32,652 bases of DNA, from NCBI GenBank assembly GCA_027487385.1, contig JAIYDS010000075.1:1-32652 (forward strand), in the 5' to 3' direction. Below the pieces are notes generated by a model. That model saw nothing but the letters and a program-made list of their open reading frames with translations. It was not told the origin of the DNA and did no database searches. The translations under genes and the position numbers were made by a program. Numbering within the stretch: position 1 is the first letter of the stretch; each line of letters starts with the position of its first letter. This DNA comes from Acetobacteraceae bacterium (GTDB taxonomy: Bacteria; Pseudomonadota; Alphaproteobacteria; Acetobacterales; Acetobacteraceae). Positions 15,992-22,995 of this stretch are shown one piece after another.

Positions 15992-17803
15992 TCAATTGGC
16001 CCTTGCGGCGGTCACGCGCAACATGGCGGTGACCTCCTCGACGCTGGCGAAGCTGGGAAAGCCACCCCCGGCGATCTGGTCGAGCGAGGGCGTGGGCAGC
16101 CCCAGGCGATGGGCGTAGATCCAGCTGAAGGTCAGGACGCGCGTGACGAAGGCGCGGGTCTCGTGCACCGGGATGCTCTCGATGAAAAGCAGCGGGTCGG
16201 CGCGGCGCTGGGCGGCGGGCAGCCAGCGGGACAGGTTGCCGGGGCCGGCGTTGTAGGCCGCCAGGAGGCGGATCAGATCGCCCCGCACCGCCTCATGCCG
16301 GGCCAGATAGTGCACGTAGCGCTGGCCGATCTCCAGGCTGAAGCCCGGATCATGCAGCCGCTCCACGCCCTCGGCGCGAAGCGAGGGGTCATTGGCCACA
16401 TAGCTGGCCGTGGCGGGCATGATCTGCAGCAGGCCGCGCGCCCCGGCCCGGCTGACGGCACTGGGGTCGAAGCGGCTTTCCTGCAGGGCCAGGGCGTAGA
16501 GCAGGGAGGGGTCCATGCGGAAGCCGCCATTGGGCAACAGCAGGGGCAGCGGATAGCGGGCACCGTCGCGCGCGCGGCCATCCTCCAGCTGCGCGGCGGT
16601 GGCGACCTGGGCGGCAAGGCCGGGCATCTGCGCCTGCTGGGCCACCGCCAGGATGCCCTGGACCACCTGGGGATTGTTCCGCGTGCGGCGCTGCAGAAGG
16701 CGCAGTTCGGCCTCGGCGCGCTCGCGTTGGCCGATTTGCAGCAAGGCCAGGGCGCGCCAGCCGCCGGCGGTCTCCGCCAGGCCCTGGGCGCGGGATTCAT
16801 TCGCCACGTCGCGCTCCCAGACCAGGCCGGGCGGCAGGCCCAGGCTGCGCCGGGCGATCATGCCGTGGAAGGTGCGCGGCTCCTGCGCCGCTTGCAGCAT
16901 CCAGGGGACGTATTGCGCCGGGCGCCGCGCGCGGACGGCGGAGCGCGCGGTCCAGAAGGCGGCGGCGGCGCGCAGGGTGGGGGGCGCCTGCTCATTCCGC
17001 GCGGCGCGCTCAAAGGCCGTATAGGCGCTTTCGTAATTCTGCATCCCCCAGGCGGCGAGACCGGCCTGGTAGGCCGCCGTGGCGTTCTGGGGGGCAAAGC
17101 GCAGCCCCTCCTGCGCGATCGTCCAGGCATCGGCGTCCCGCCCCTGGCGAAAGAGGGACTGCGCCATCTCCGCCTTGAGCTGGCCGAGATAGGCGGGGGA
17201 AAGCGCGCGGCGGGCGCGGATGAGGGCCAGGGCGGCGTCGAGATTGCCCTCGTTCAGCCGGGCCTGCACGGCCCGTTCCAGCGCGGCGTCCCGGGTGAAG
17301 GGCGGCTCGGCCGGCGGGCGCTCCTCGGGCAAAAGATCCGCCGCGGGGTCAGGCTGGCTGGGCGGCGGCGGCGCGGAAGCCCCGCGCGGGAGGCGGCGGA
17401 TCAGCGCCTCGTGCAGGGCCGGCGCATCGGGCAGGTCGGCGAAGTCGCCGAGCCAGGCCTGGAGCTCATGGATCGAAGGATCCCCGCGCATGTGGCGGTC
17501 CGCCAGGAGATGGCCCATCAGCCGGCGGTCATCCAGCCGTTCCGCCTCGCGGATGGCGGCCGGGATGTCGCCGCGCGCCTGGGCCTCAAAGGCGCGGCGC
17601 ATCCGGGCCGCATCGGCCTGCCCCATGGGCTGCGGCAGCGCCAGAATGGCGGCTGGCGCAGCGGCTGTTCGTGTCCGCACCTGGGAAGGGGCGGTCTGGT
17701 CTTGGGCCCGCTGGGCGGTGGCCGGGGCAAGCCCGGCGCCGAAGCAAAAAAAGCCGGCCAGAATGGCGGGCAAAGCGCGGGCCATGGGGCAGAGCGCTCG
17801 CAT
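15992..17803 (-). CDS. Soluble lytic murein transglycosylase (Slt-like)
   Basis: This 603-residue periplasmic enzyme cleaves the glycan strand of peptidoglycan, forming 1,6-anhydromuramic ends. A signal peptide covers about the first 30 residues, ending near APATAQR. A long alpha-helical region of about 390 residues with tetratrico-like repeats follows (for example NYESAYTAFERAARNEQAPP), as in the doughnut of Slt70. The catalytic domain is C-terminal: Glu442 in ALALQESRFDPSAVS, then GARGLLQIMPATA and AYNAGPGNLSRWL. The start was set at the ATG at 17803, which begins the signal peptide; 17785 is an in-frame alternative. The gene lies between the uracil-DNA glycosylase gene and moaB, all on the minus strand. 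Confidence 0.93.
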   Translation of the reverse strand: MRALCPMARALPAILAGFFCFGAGLAPATAQRAQDQTAPSQVRTRTAAAPAAILALPQPMGQADAARMRRAFEAQARGDIPAAIREAERLDDRRLMGHLLADRHMRGDPSIHELQAWLGDFADLPDAPALHEALIRRLPRGASAPPPPSQPDPAADLLPEERPPAEPPFTRDAALERAVQARLNEGNLDAALALIRARRALSPAYLGQLKAEMAQSLFRQGRDADAWTIAQEGLRFAPQNATAAYQAGLAAWGMQNYESAYTAFERAARNEQAPPTLRAAAAFWTARSAVRARRPAQYVPWMLQAAQEPRTFHGMIARRSLGLPPGLVWERDVANESRAQGLAETAGGWRALALLQIGQRERAEAELRLLQRRTRNNPQVVQGILAVAQQAQMPGLAAQVATAAQLEDGRARDGARYPLPLLLPNGGFRMDPSLLYALALQESRFDPSAVSRAGARGLLQIMPATASYVANDPSLRAEGVERLHDPGFSLEIGQRYVHYLARHEAVRGDLIRLLAAYNAGPGNLSRWLPAAQRRADPLLFIESIPVHETRAFVTRVLTFSWIYAHRLGLPTPSLDQIAGGGFPSFASVEEVTAMLRVTAARAN

Positions 17804-17895
17804 GACGATTTCAGCCCTAGCCCAGTCCTGCCCGGTAAAGCAAGCGCCAATCTGGTTGATGCCATCTATCCAGGCCAGATCAGCCAATGTTGATG

Positions 17896-18711
17896 TTAGG
17901 ACTTAGCTTGAGCCCCAATCCCGCCATCATTCATCTCGCGCTGCAACATCAGGAGATCAGCCCAGGCATCGCGCTTGGCGATGGGGTTGCGGAGCAGATA
18001 GGCAGGGTGGAGAGTCGGCATCGCCTTCAATACTTTCTCCTCAAGTATTGATACTTGATGCCAACGGCCTCGCAGCCGGGTGATGCCGTCACGTGATTGA
18101 AGAAGTCCCTTGGCCGCGACGGCCCCCGCGAGCACCAGGAGGCGGGGCTGCGCCAGCGCGATATGGCGCAGGACGAAAGGCAGGAAGAGCGCGATTTCGG
18201 CATCGGTCGGGGTGCGGTTCCCGGGCGGGCGGAAGGGCAGGATGTTGGTGATGTAGAGCTCCCGCGTGCGGCTCATGCCGATGGAGGCGAACATGCGGTC
18301 GAGCAGCTGCCCCGAGGCGCCGACGAAGGGCTTGCCCAACCGGTCCTCCTCCGCGCCCGGCGCTTCGCCGATCACCATCACCGGCGCCCCGGCCACGCCA
18401 TCGCTGAAGACCAGGTTCGTCGCGGTCTCGCGCAGCGGGCTGCCGGTGAATTCGGCCATGGCGGCGCGCAGAGCCTCCAGCGTCATGGCGCCGGCGGCCA
18501 GGGCGGCGGCCGCCTCACCATGCGGCGTGGCCTTGCGCAGGGGCGTGGGCGCAGCGGGCCGCGCCGCCGGCGGCGGGGCGGCCGGGGTCGGGGCTGGCGC
18601 CGCTCGCGGTGCCCGCGCCACGGGGGCCTCCAGGATCGCCTCATCGGCGCCCATGGCGATCTGCCAGCGCAGGCTGGCCAGCAGCGCATGCTGTTCGGGC
18701 GAAAGCGACAT
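17896..18711 (-). CDS. Uracil-DNA glycosylase superfamily protein, family-4-like, without cysteines
   Basis: This 271-residue protein has an alanine/proline-rich N-terminal arm (residues 30-75) and a UDG domain. Motif A is GEAPGAEEDRLGKPFVGASG (115-134), the middle segment ITNILPFRPPGNRTPTDAE follows, and the C-terminal motif is LHPAYLLRNP (234-243). This layout belongs to family 4, whose founding members hold a [4Fe-4S] cluster with four cysteines. Here all four positions are other residues and the whole protein lacks cysteine, so it cannot bind that cluster. It probably still removes uracil from DNA, but its exact class is unsure. An AT-rich palindromic patch lies in codons 218-228. The ATG at 18711 diverges from the ETF-QO gene over 90 bases. 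Confidence 0.88.
   Translation of the reverse strand: MSLSPEQHALLASLRWQIAMGADEAILEAPVARAPRAAPAPTPAAPPPAARPAAPTPLRKATPHGEAAAALAAGAMTLEALRAAMAEFTGSPLRETATNLVFSDGVAGAPVMVIGEAPGAEEDRLGKPFVGASGQLLDRMFASIGMSRTRELYITNILPFRPPGNRTPTDAEIALFLPFVLRHIALAQPRLLVLAGAVAAKGLLQSRDGITRLRGRWHQVSILEEKVLKAMPTLHPAYLLRNPIAKRDAWADLLMLQREMNDGGIGAQAKS
18028..18058. repeat. AT-rich three-arm palindromic patch inside the uracil-DNA glycosylase gene
   Basis: CAATACTT at 18028-18035 pairs with AAGTATTG at 18043-18050 around a seven-base loop. TCAAGTAT at 18041-18048 also pairs with ATACTTGA at 18051-18058 around TG. The two hairpins share their middle arm and so exclude each other. The patch uses codons that are rare in the surrounding gene (GTA, ATA, AAA, TTG on the minus strand) and is far richer in A/T than its neighbours. 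Confidence 0.6.
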
Positions 18712-18801
18712 GGCTGTCTTCTAGCCCGCCGCGCGGCTTACGCGAAACCGGCGCCTCGTCTAGTTTCCCGCCCAGGACATTTGCCGCGAAGGGTGGGCCG
18801 A

Positions 18802-20406
18802 ATGAGCGAAGAACGCGAAGCGATGGAATTCGATGTGCTGATCGTCGGCGCCGGCCCCGCCGGCCTCGCCGCAGCGATCCGCCTGAAACAGCTCTCGCCC
18901 GAGATGAGCATCTGCATCGTGGAAAAGGGCGGCGAGGTCGGCGCCCATATCCTTTCGGGCGCCGTGCTCGAACCGCGCGCGCTGGACGAACTGCTGCCCG
19001 ATTGGCGCGAGGACCCGCCGGCACTCGCCACGCCCGCCGGCGAGGACCGGTTCATGCTGCTGACGGAGACCAAGGCCTTCAAGCTGCCCACGCCGCCGCA
19101 GATGCACAATGAGGGCAACTACATCGTCTCCCTCGGCAATGTCGCGCGCTGGCTGGGTGCCAAGGCCGAGGCGCTGGGCGTGGAGATCTACCCTGGCTTC
19201 GCGGCGTCGGAGACGATCATCGAGGATGGCGTGGTCAAGGGCGTCGTCGCCGGCGTGATGGGCATCGTGAAGGATGGCAGCAAGGGCGCCGATTACCAGC
19301 CTGGGATGGAGCTGCGCGCCACCACCACCCTCTTTGCCGAAGGGTGCCGCGGCAGCCTGACCAAGAAGCTCTTCGACACCTTCAACCTCCGCGCCGAATG
19401 CCAGCCGCAGACCTACGCGATCGGCATCAAGGAGCTGTGGGAAATCCCGAAGGAGAACCACAAGCCCGGCCTGATCTGGCACAGCGCCGGCTGGCCGCTT
19501 CCGACCGACACCTATGGTGGATCCTGGCTCTACATGTTCGGCGAGAACCTGGTGAGCATCGGCTTTGTCGTCGGCCTGGACTATCCCAACCCCTGGCTCT
19601 CCCCCTTCGACGAGTTCCAGCGCTTCAAGCACCACCCGGCGGTGGCGCCGATGCTGGCGGGCGGCAAGCGCATCTCCTACGGCGCGCGGGCGCTGAACGA
19701 AGGCGGCTTCCAGTCCATCCCGAAGCTCACCTTCCCGGGCGGCGCCTTGATCGGCGACACGGCGGGTTTCCTGAACGTGCCGAAGATCAAGGGCACGCAC
19801 CTCGCCATGAAATCCGGCATGGTGGCGGCCGAGGCCATCGCGGGCGAGGGCATCGAGGCCTATCCGGCGCTGCTGCGGCAATCCTGGCTCTGGTCCGAGC
19901 TGGAGGGCGTGCGCAACATCCGCCCGGGCTTCGCCAAGTTCGGCTTCTGGGGCGGCATGGTGAATGCGGCGCTGGACACCTACGTCTTCAAGGGCAAGGC
20001 GCCCTGGACCATGGGCCACCACGAGGACCACAGCCAGCTGAAATCGGCCGCCGACGCGCCGCGCATCACCTACCCCAAGCCCGATGGCGTGCTCAGCTTC
20101 GACCGTCTCTCCTCGGTCTTCCTGGCCAATACCAATCATGAGGAAAACCAGCCCGCCCACCTGGTGCTGCGCGACCCCGGGAAGTGGCTGGGCACCAATT
20201 GGGAGCGCTTCGCGAGCCCGGAAAGCCGCTATTGCCCGGCCGGGGTCTATGAGGCGGTGGGCGTCGAAGAGGGAAAGCCCGCTCTTGTCATCAACGCGCA
20301 AAATTGCGTGCATTGCAAAACCTGCGACATCAAGGATCCCACCCAGAACATCGACTGGAAGACGCCCGAGGGGGGTGGCGGCCCCAATTATCCCGGAGGA
20401 ATGTAG
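18802..20406 (+). CDS. Electron transfer flavoprotein-ubiquinone oxidoreductase
   Basis: This 534-residue inner-membrane-associated enzyme passes electrons from ETF (fed by acyl-CoA and other dehydrogenases) to ubiquinone. The FAD-binding motif DVLIVGAGPAGLAAAIRL lies at residues 11-28. The family segment GEVGAHILSGAVLEPRALDE follows, then the quinone-domain stretch GGFQSIPKLTFPGGALIGDT. The C-terminal ferredoxin-like domain carries the four cluster cysteines: RYCPAGVYE and NCVHCKTCDIKDP. The ending GGGGPNYPGGM is typical of a complete protein. The ATG at 18802 starts just before the FAD motif; the frame stays open upstream but that part overlaps the divergent glycosylase gene. It is the first gene of a seven-gene plus-strand series. 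Confidence 0.95.
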   Translation: MSEEREAMEFDVLIVGAGPAGLAAAIRLKQLSPEMSICIVEKGGEVGAHILSGAVLEPRALDELLPDWREDPPALATPAGEDRFMLLTETKAFKLPTPPQMHNEGNYIVSLGNVARWLGAKAEALGVEIYPGFAASETIIEDGVVKGVVAGVMGIVKDGSKGADYQPGMELRATTTLFAEGCRGSLTKKLFDTFNLRAECQPQTYAIGIKELWEIPKENHKPGLIWHSAGWPLPTDTYGGSWLYMFGENLVSIGFVVGLDYPNPWLSPFDEFQRFKHHPAVAPMLAGGKRISYGARALNEGGFQSIPKLTFPGGALIGDTAGFLNVPKIKGTHLAMKSGMVAAEAIAGEGIEAYPALLRQSWLWSELEGVRNIRPGFAKFGFWGGMVNAALDTYVFKGKAPWTMGHHEDHSQLKSAADAPRITYPKPDGVLSFDRLSSVFLANTNHEENQPAHLVLRDPGKWLGTNWERFASPESRYCPAGVYEAVGVEEGKPALVINAQNCVHCKTCDIKDPTQNIDWKTPEGGGGPNYPGGM

Positions 20407-20409
20407 TGC

Positions 20410-20691
20410 ATGGCCGACAGCCAGGGTGACCCGCGCAGCGACGCGGAGAAGATCAACGCCTTCCTGCCCAAGCGGGGGGCGCAGGGGCCCTGCCCCGCCT
20501 GCGGCCACAATGCCTGGACGCTGGTGGGCGGCCCCGGCTGGTCCGTCACCCTGCCGATGATCGACGGCGCGGGCGCCATCCCCGATGCGCCGCCGCATAT
20601 CCCCGTCTATGCGCTGGTGTGCAACAATTGCGGCAATCTGCGCCTGCATGCGAGCCGCGTGGTGGATGCCGGGCAGGGAGACAGCCCCTGA
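20410..20691 (+). CDS. Small zinc-ribbon protein of unknown function
   Basis: This is a 93-residue cytoplasmic protein with two CxxC knuckles: Cys28-Pro-Ala-Cys31 followed by GHNAWTLVG, and Cys71-Asn-Asn-Cys74 followed by GNLRLHA. Forty residues lie between the knuckles and include a proline-rich segment with IPDAPPHIPVYALV. That geometry is a zinc ribbon that could bind metal, nucleic acid or protein. I do not recognise a named family. The gene begins three bases past the ETF-QO stop codon, with CCCGGAGGAATG just upstream, and its own TGA overlaps the next ATG. Such tight coupling suggests a role near the respiratory chain or simply a shared message. Confidence 0.85.
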   Translation: MADSQGDPRSDAEKINAFLPKRGAQGPCPACGHNAWTLVGGPGWSVTLPMIDGAGAIPDAPPHIPVYALVCNNCGNLRLHASRVVDAGQGDSP

Positions 20692-21068
20692 TGCTCGACC
20701 GCTTCGCCCCCTACGTCCTGAGTGTGCTGCGCATCATGGCAGGCCTGCTGTTCTTCCTGCACGGGCCGCAGAAGCTGCTGGGCTTCCCGCCCTCGCCCCG
20801 CCCTTCGCCCGAGCTCTTTTCCATGCTGGGCGCCGCCGCCACGCTGGAGATCATCGGCGGCGCCCTGCTGATCATCGGCCTTTTCACGCGGCCGGTGGCC
20901 TTCGTCATGTCGGGGCTGATGGCCTGCGCCTATTTCATCGCGCATGCCCCGCGCAGCTTCTGGCCGACCAGCAATGGCGGCGATGCGGCGATCCTCTTCT
21001 GCTTCCTCTTCCTCTACCTGGTCTTCGCGGGCCCCGGCCCCTGGAGCCTGGACGCCCGCAAGCGCTGA
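20691..21068 (+). CDS. DoxX family membrane protein
   Basis: This 125-residue integral membrane protein has about four hydrophobic helices. The DoxX signature RIMAGLLFFLHGPQKLLGFP covers the first helix and the following loop. Later segments are LEIIGGALLIIGLFTRPVAF and the final helix near FCFLFLYLVFAGPGPW. DoxX relatives are known from quinone-linked oxidoreductases and stress-response membrane complexes, but the role of most members is not settled. The start ATG overlaps the preceding stop (TGATG), and the stop TGA overlaps the next start ATG. Position behind ETF-QO hints at a quinone-related job, which remains an inference. Confidence 0.9.
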   Translation: MLDRFAPYVLSVLRIMAGLLFFLHGPQKLLGFPPSPRPSPELFSMLGAAATLEIIGGALLIIGLFTRPVAFVMSGLMACAYFIAHAPRSFWPTSNGGDAAILFCFLFLYLVFAGPGPWSLDARKR

Positions 21069-21271
21069 TGCCGCTCATCTCTCTCCTCCGCCAGGGCATG
21101 GTGCTCTCGCTCGGCTGGGTGGTCTGCGCCGCCATGGCGCTGACGCATTACGGCTTCCTCTGGGCGCTGCTGCTGCTCATCCTCTGGGCGGCGTTGCTGG
21201 TGCGCTTCCAGCGCAGCACGGTCGAGCACGCCAAATCCATCGCCGCCAAGCTGCAAGGACCAAAACCATGA
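21068..21271 (+). CDS. Small membrane protein of unknown function
   Basis: This 67-residue protein has two closely spaced hydrophobic segments, LSLGWVVCAAMALTHYG (about 13-29) and FLWALLLLILWAALLVRF (about 30-47), and a basic, polar tail ending in KLQGPKP. It probably forms a helical hairpin in the inner membrane with the tail in the cytoplasm. No family was recognised. It is too short for a standard domain but is supported by its position: its ATG overlaps the DoxX stop (TGATG) and its TGA overlaps the ATG of the glutathione S-transferase gene (ATGA). Codon use matches that of its neighbours. Confidence 0.8.
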   Translation: MPLISLLRQGMVLSLGWVVCAAMALTHYGFLWALLLLILWAALLVRFQRSTVEHAKSIAAKLQGPKP

Positions 21272-21879
21272 TCCGCATTCACGGCATCGCCAAATCCCGT
21301 GCCTTTCGCTGCATCTGGGCGGCCGAGGAGGCGGGCCTGCCCTATGAGGTGGTGCCGGTCGGCTTTGGGCCGGGCATCAAGTCTCCTGCCCATCTCAAGG
21401 TGAATCCGAACGGCAAGATTCCGGCGATGGAGGATGGCGCGCTGGTGCTCTTCGAGAGCCTCGCCATCAACCTGCATATCGCCGCCAAGGCCGGCCCGCC
21501 GCTGATGCCCGTGGGGGATGACGCCAGCCGCGTGCTGCAATGGACGCTCTGGGCCGCAACCGAGGTGGAGCCCGCCGCGATGCAATGGGCCTACAACACC
21601 TATCTCCGCCCCGCCGCCGAGCGGGATGCCGGCCAGGCCGCGGCGGGCGCCGCCGGCATGAATGCGCGGCTGGACGTGCTGGAAGGCCAGTTGGGCGCCA
21701 ACCCCTTCCTTCTCGGCAGCAGCTTCACCATCGCCGACTGCAACCTGGCCGGCGTGCTCTACGGCGCCTGGAGCAACCGCTTCGACCTCGGCGGTCATAC
21801 CAAGGTGAAGGCCTGGCTGGAGCGCTGCTTCAGCCGCCCGGCGGCGCTCGCCGCCCGCGCCCTGCGCGACGCGGCGTGA
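21268..21879 (+). CDS. Glutathione S-transferase family protein
   Basis: This 203-residue cytosolic protein has the two-domain GST fold. The N-terminal thioredoxin-like domain reads IRIHGIAKSRAFRCIWAAEE and YEVVPVGFG, then NPNGKIPAMEDGALVLFESL, which contains the glutathione-binding cis-proline and the SES-type contact. The C-terminal helical domain has FLLGSSFTIADCNLAGVLY, matching the conserved N-capping box. Ser10 is the likely activating residue, since no Tyr or Cys is at that place. The substrate is unknown. The ATG overlaps the previous stop codon (ATGA), and the stop codon overlaps the GTG start of the aldolase gene (GTGA). Confidence 0.92.
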   Translation: MIRIHGIAKSRAFRCIWAAEEAGLPYEVVPVGFGPGIKSPAHLKVNPNGKIPAMEDGALVLFESLAINLHIAAKAGPPLMPVGDDASRVLQWTLWAATEVEPAAMQWAYNTYLRPAAERDAGQAAAGAAGMNARLDVLEGQLGANPFLLGSSFTIADCNLAGVLYGAWSNRFDLGGHTKVKAWLERCFSRPAALAARALRDAA

Positions 21880-22511
21880 GCCTGCCCACAGGTTTGATCG
21901 AGACCGCCCGGCGCCTGGATGCGCTGGGCTTCATGCCGAGCAAATCCGGCAATGTCTCGATCCGCATCGAGGGCGGTTTGCGCATCACCCCCTCCTCCCT
22001 GCCCTATGCCGCGCTGACCGAGGCCGATCTCGTGGATGTCGCGCTGGATGGCACCGTCCTCGCGGGGCATCGGCGTCCCTCCTCCGAGTGGCGGCTGCAT
22101 GCCGAGGTCTATGCGGCGCGGCCAGCGGCTTGCGCCATCGTCCACACGCACAGCCCGCGCGCCACGGCGCTTTCCTGCGCGCGGCGCGGCCTGCCCGCCT
22201 TCCACTACATGATCGCGCTGGCCGGCGGTGACGACATCCCCTGCTCGGCCTACGCCACCTTCGGCACGGCGGCGCTGGCCGAAGCCGCCGTGGCCGCGCT
22301 GGAGGGGCGCCGCGCCTGCCTGCTGGCCAATCACGGCGTGGTGGCGCTGGGCTCCTCCCTCGCCGCTGCCGAGACCCTGGCGCGCGAGGTGGAGAATCTG
22401 GCAGGCGAATATCTCGACCTTCTGGCCGCGGGCCTCACGCCCGTGCTGCTGACGCCGGAGGAGATGGCGGCGGTGACGGCGCAATTCGGCGGCTATGGGC
22501 GGCTGAGCTGA
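21876..22511 (+). CDS. Class II aldolase/adducin family protein, L-fuculose-phosphate aldolase-like
   Basis: This 211-residue zinc enzyme has the FucA layout: the phosphate-binding loop FMPSKSGNVSIRI, then PSSEWRLHAEVYAARP with catalytic Glu71, the two zinc histidines His90 and His92 in IVHTHSPRA, and the third, His153, in LLANHGVVALG. Enzymes of this type cleave sugar phosphates by a zinc enolate mechanism, or decarboxylate and isomerise related sugar acids. OtnC-type aldolases of four-carbon acid sugar breakdown are possible, which would fit the DenD-like dehydrogenase 15 kb away, but this link is a guess. The start is GTG at 21876, overlapping the GST stop. It is the last gene of the ETF-QO series. 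Confidence 0.88.
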   Translation: MSLPTGLIETARRLDALGFMPSKSGNVSIRIEGGLRITPSSLPYAALTEADLVDVALDGTVLAGHRRPSSEWRLHAEVYAARPAACAIVHTHSPRATALSCARRGLPAFHYMIALAGGDDIPCSAYATFGTAALAEAAVAALEGRRACLLANHGVVALGSSLAAAETLAREVENLAGEYLDLLAAGLTPVLLTPEEMAAVTAQFGGYGRLS

Positions 22512-22550
22512 GACGGCAGATTGATTCTTCGTCACTCCGCCCCCGATTCA

Positions 22551-22579
22551 TTGACCGGAAAACAGGAAGGCCGAGACTT
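22551..22579 (+). promoter_or_regulatory. Possible sigma-70-type promoter before the small secreted protein gene
   Basis: TTGACC at 22551-22556 is a good -35 match; 17 bases later comes AGACTT at 22574-22579, a weak -10 match. It lies in a 104-base gap upstream of the gene at 22616. The distance to the ATG would give a leader of about 30 bases. Support is weak and rests on the -35 box. Confidence 0.25.
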
Positions 22580-22615
22580 CGCGGTGTTGAACGTCACACG
22601 CGAACGGAAAAGAAC

Positions 22616-22954
22616 ATGACCCTGCGTCGCCTCCTCCTCGCCTCCCTGATGACCGCCGGCCTCGCCGGCGCGGCACAGGCGCAGTGCGACACCAGCTTCA
22701 CGCTGGTGAATCGCTCCGGCTCCACCATCCAGGAATTCTACTTCGGCTCCAGCGCGCAGCGCGAATGGGGCGTGGACCAGCTCGGCACGAATGTGCTGGT
22801 GAATGGCCAATCCATGCGCTTCCGCACGCGCAACGCGGGCGCCAATGACTTCCGCGTGGTCTGGGCCAATGGTGCGCGCGCCGATTTGATGCGCGTGGAC
22901 ATCTGCGTCACCAGCGAGATCGTCGCCACGCGGAGCGGCATCGAGGCGCGCTGA
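22616..22954 (+). CDS. Small secreted protein of unknown function
   Basis: This 112-residue protein has a signal peptide, RLLLASLMTAGLAGAAQA, cleaved before QCDTSF, so it should be periplasmic. The mature 90 residues are beta-rich, with FTLVNRSGSTIQEFYFGS, WGVDQLGTNVLVNGQSMRFR and DFRVVWANGARADLMRVDIC. Cysteines near the start (Cys24) and end of the mature part could form a disulfide that closes the domain. I recall similar small proteins in Acetobacteraceae but know no function for them. The upstream ribosome-binding site is weak (CGGAAAAGA). It stands alone between the aldolase gene and a convergent dehydrogenase gene, separated from the latter by a strong hairpin. Confidence 0.8.
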   Translation: MTLRRLLLASLMTAGLAGAAQAQCDTSFTLVNRSGSTIQEFYFGSSAQREWGVDQLGTNVLVNGQSMRFRTRNAGANDFRVVWANGARADLMRVDICVTSEIVATRSGIEAR

Positions 22955-22962
22955 GGCCCCCG

Positions 22963-22988
22963 GGCGCGCGGCATTCAGGCCGCGCGCC
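22963..22988. terminator. Strong GC-rich hairpin between convergent genes, probable two-way terminator
   Basis: GGCGCGCGGC at 22963-22972 and GCCGCGCGCC at 22979-22988 form ten perfect pairs around the six-base loop ATTCAG. The hairpin fills the 41-base gap between two convergent stop codons, where a shared terminator is expected. There is no T tract on either side, so it is not a textbook intrinsic terminator. Confidence 0.55.
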
Positions 22989-22995
22989 GCCCCTC

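Noticed and set aside
18760..20649. Long minus-strand open frame opposite the ETF-QO gene
   Set aside because: ETF-QO has complete FAD and iron-sulfur motifs on the other strand. The antisense product has only arginine/glycine/histidine-rich filler.
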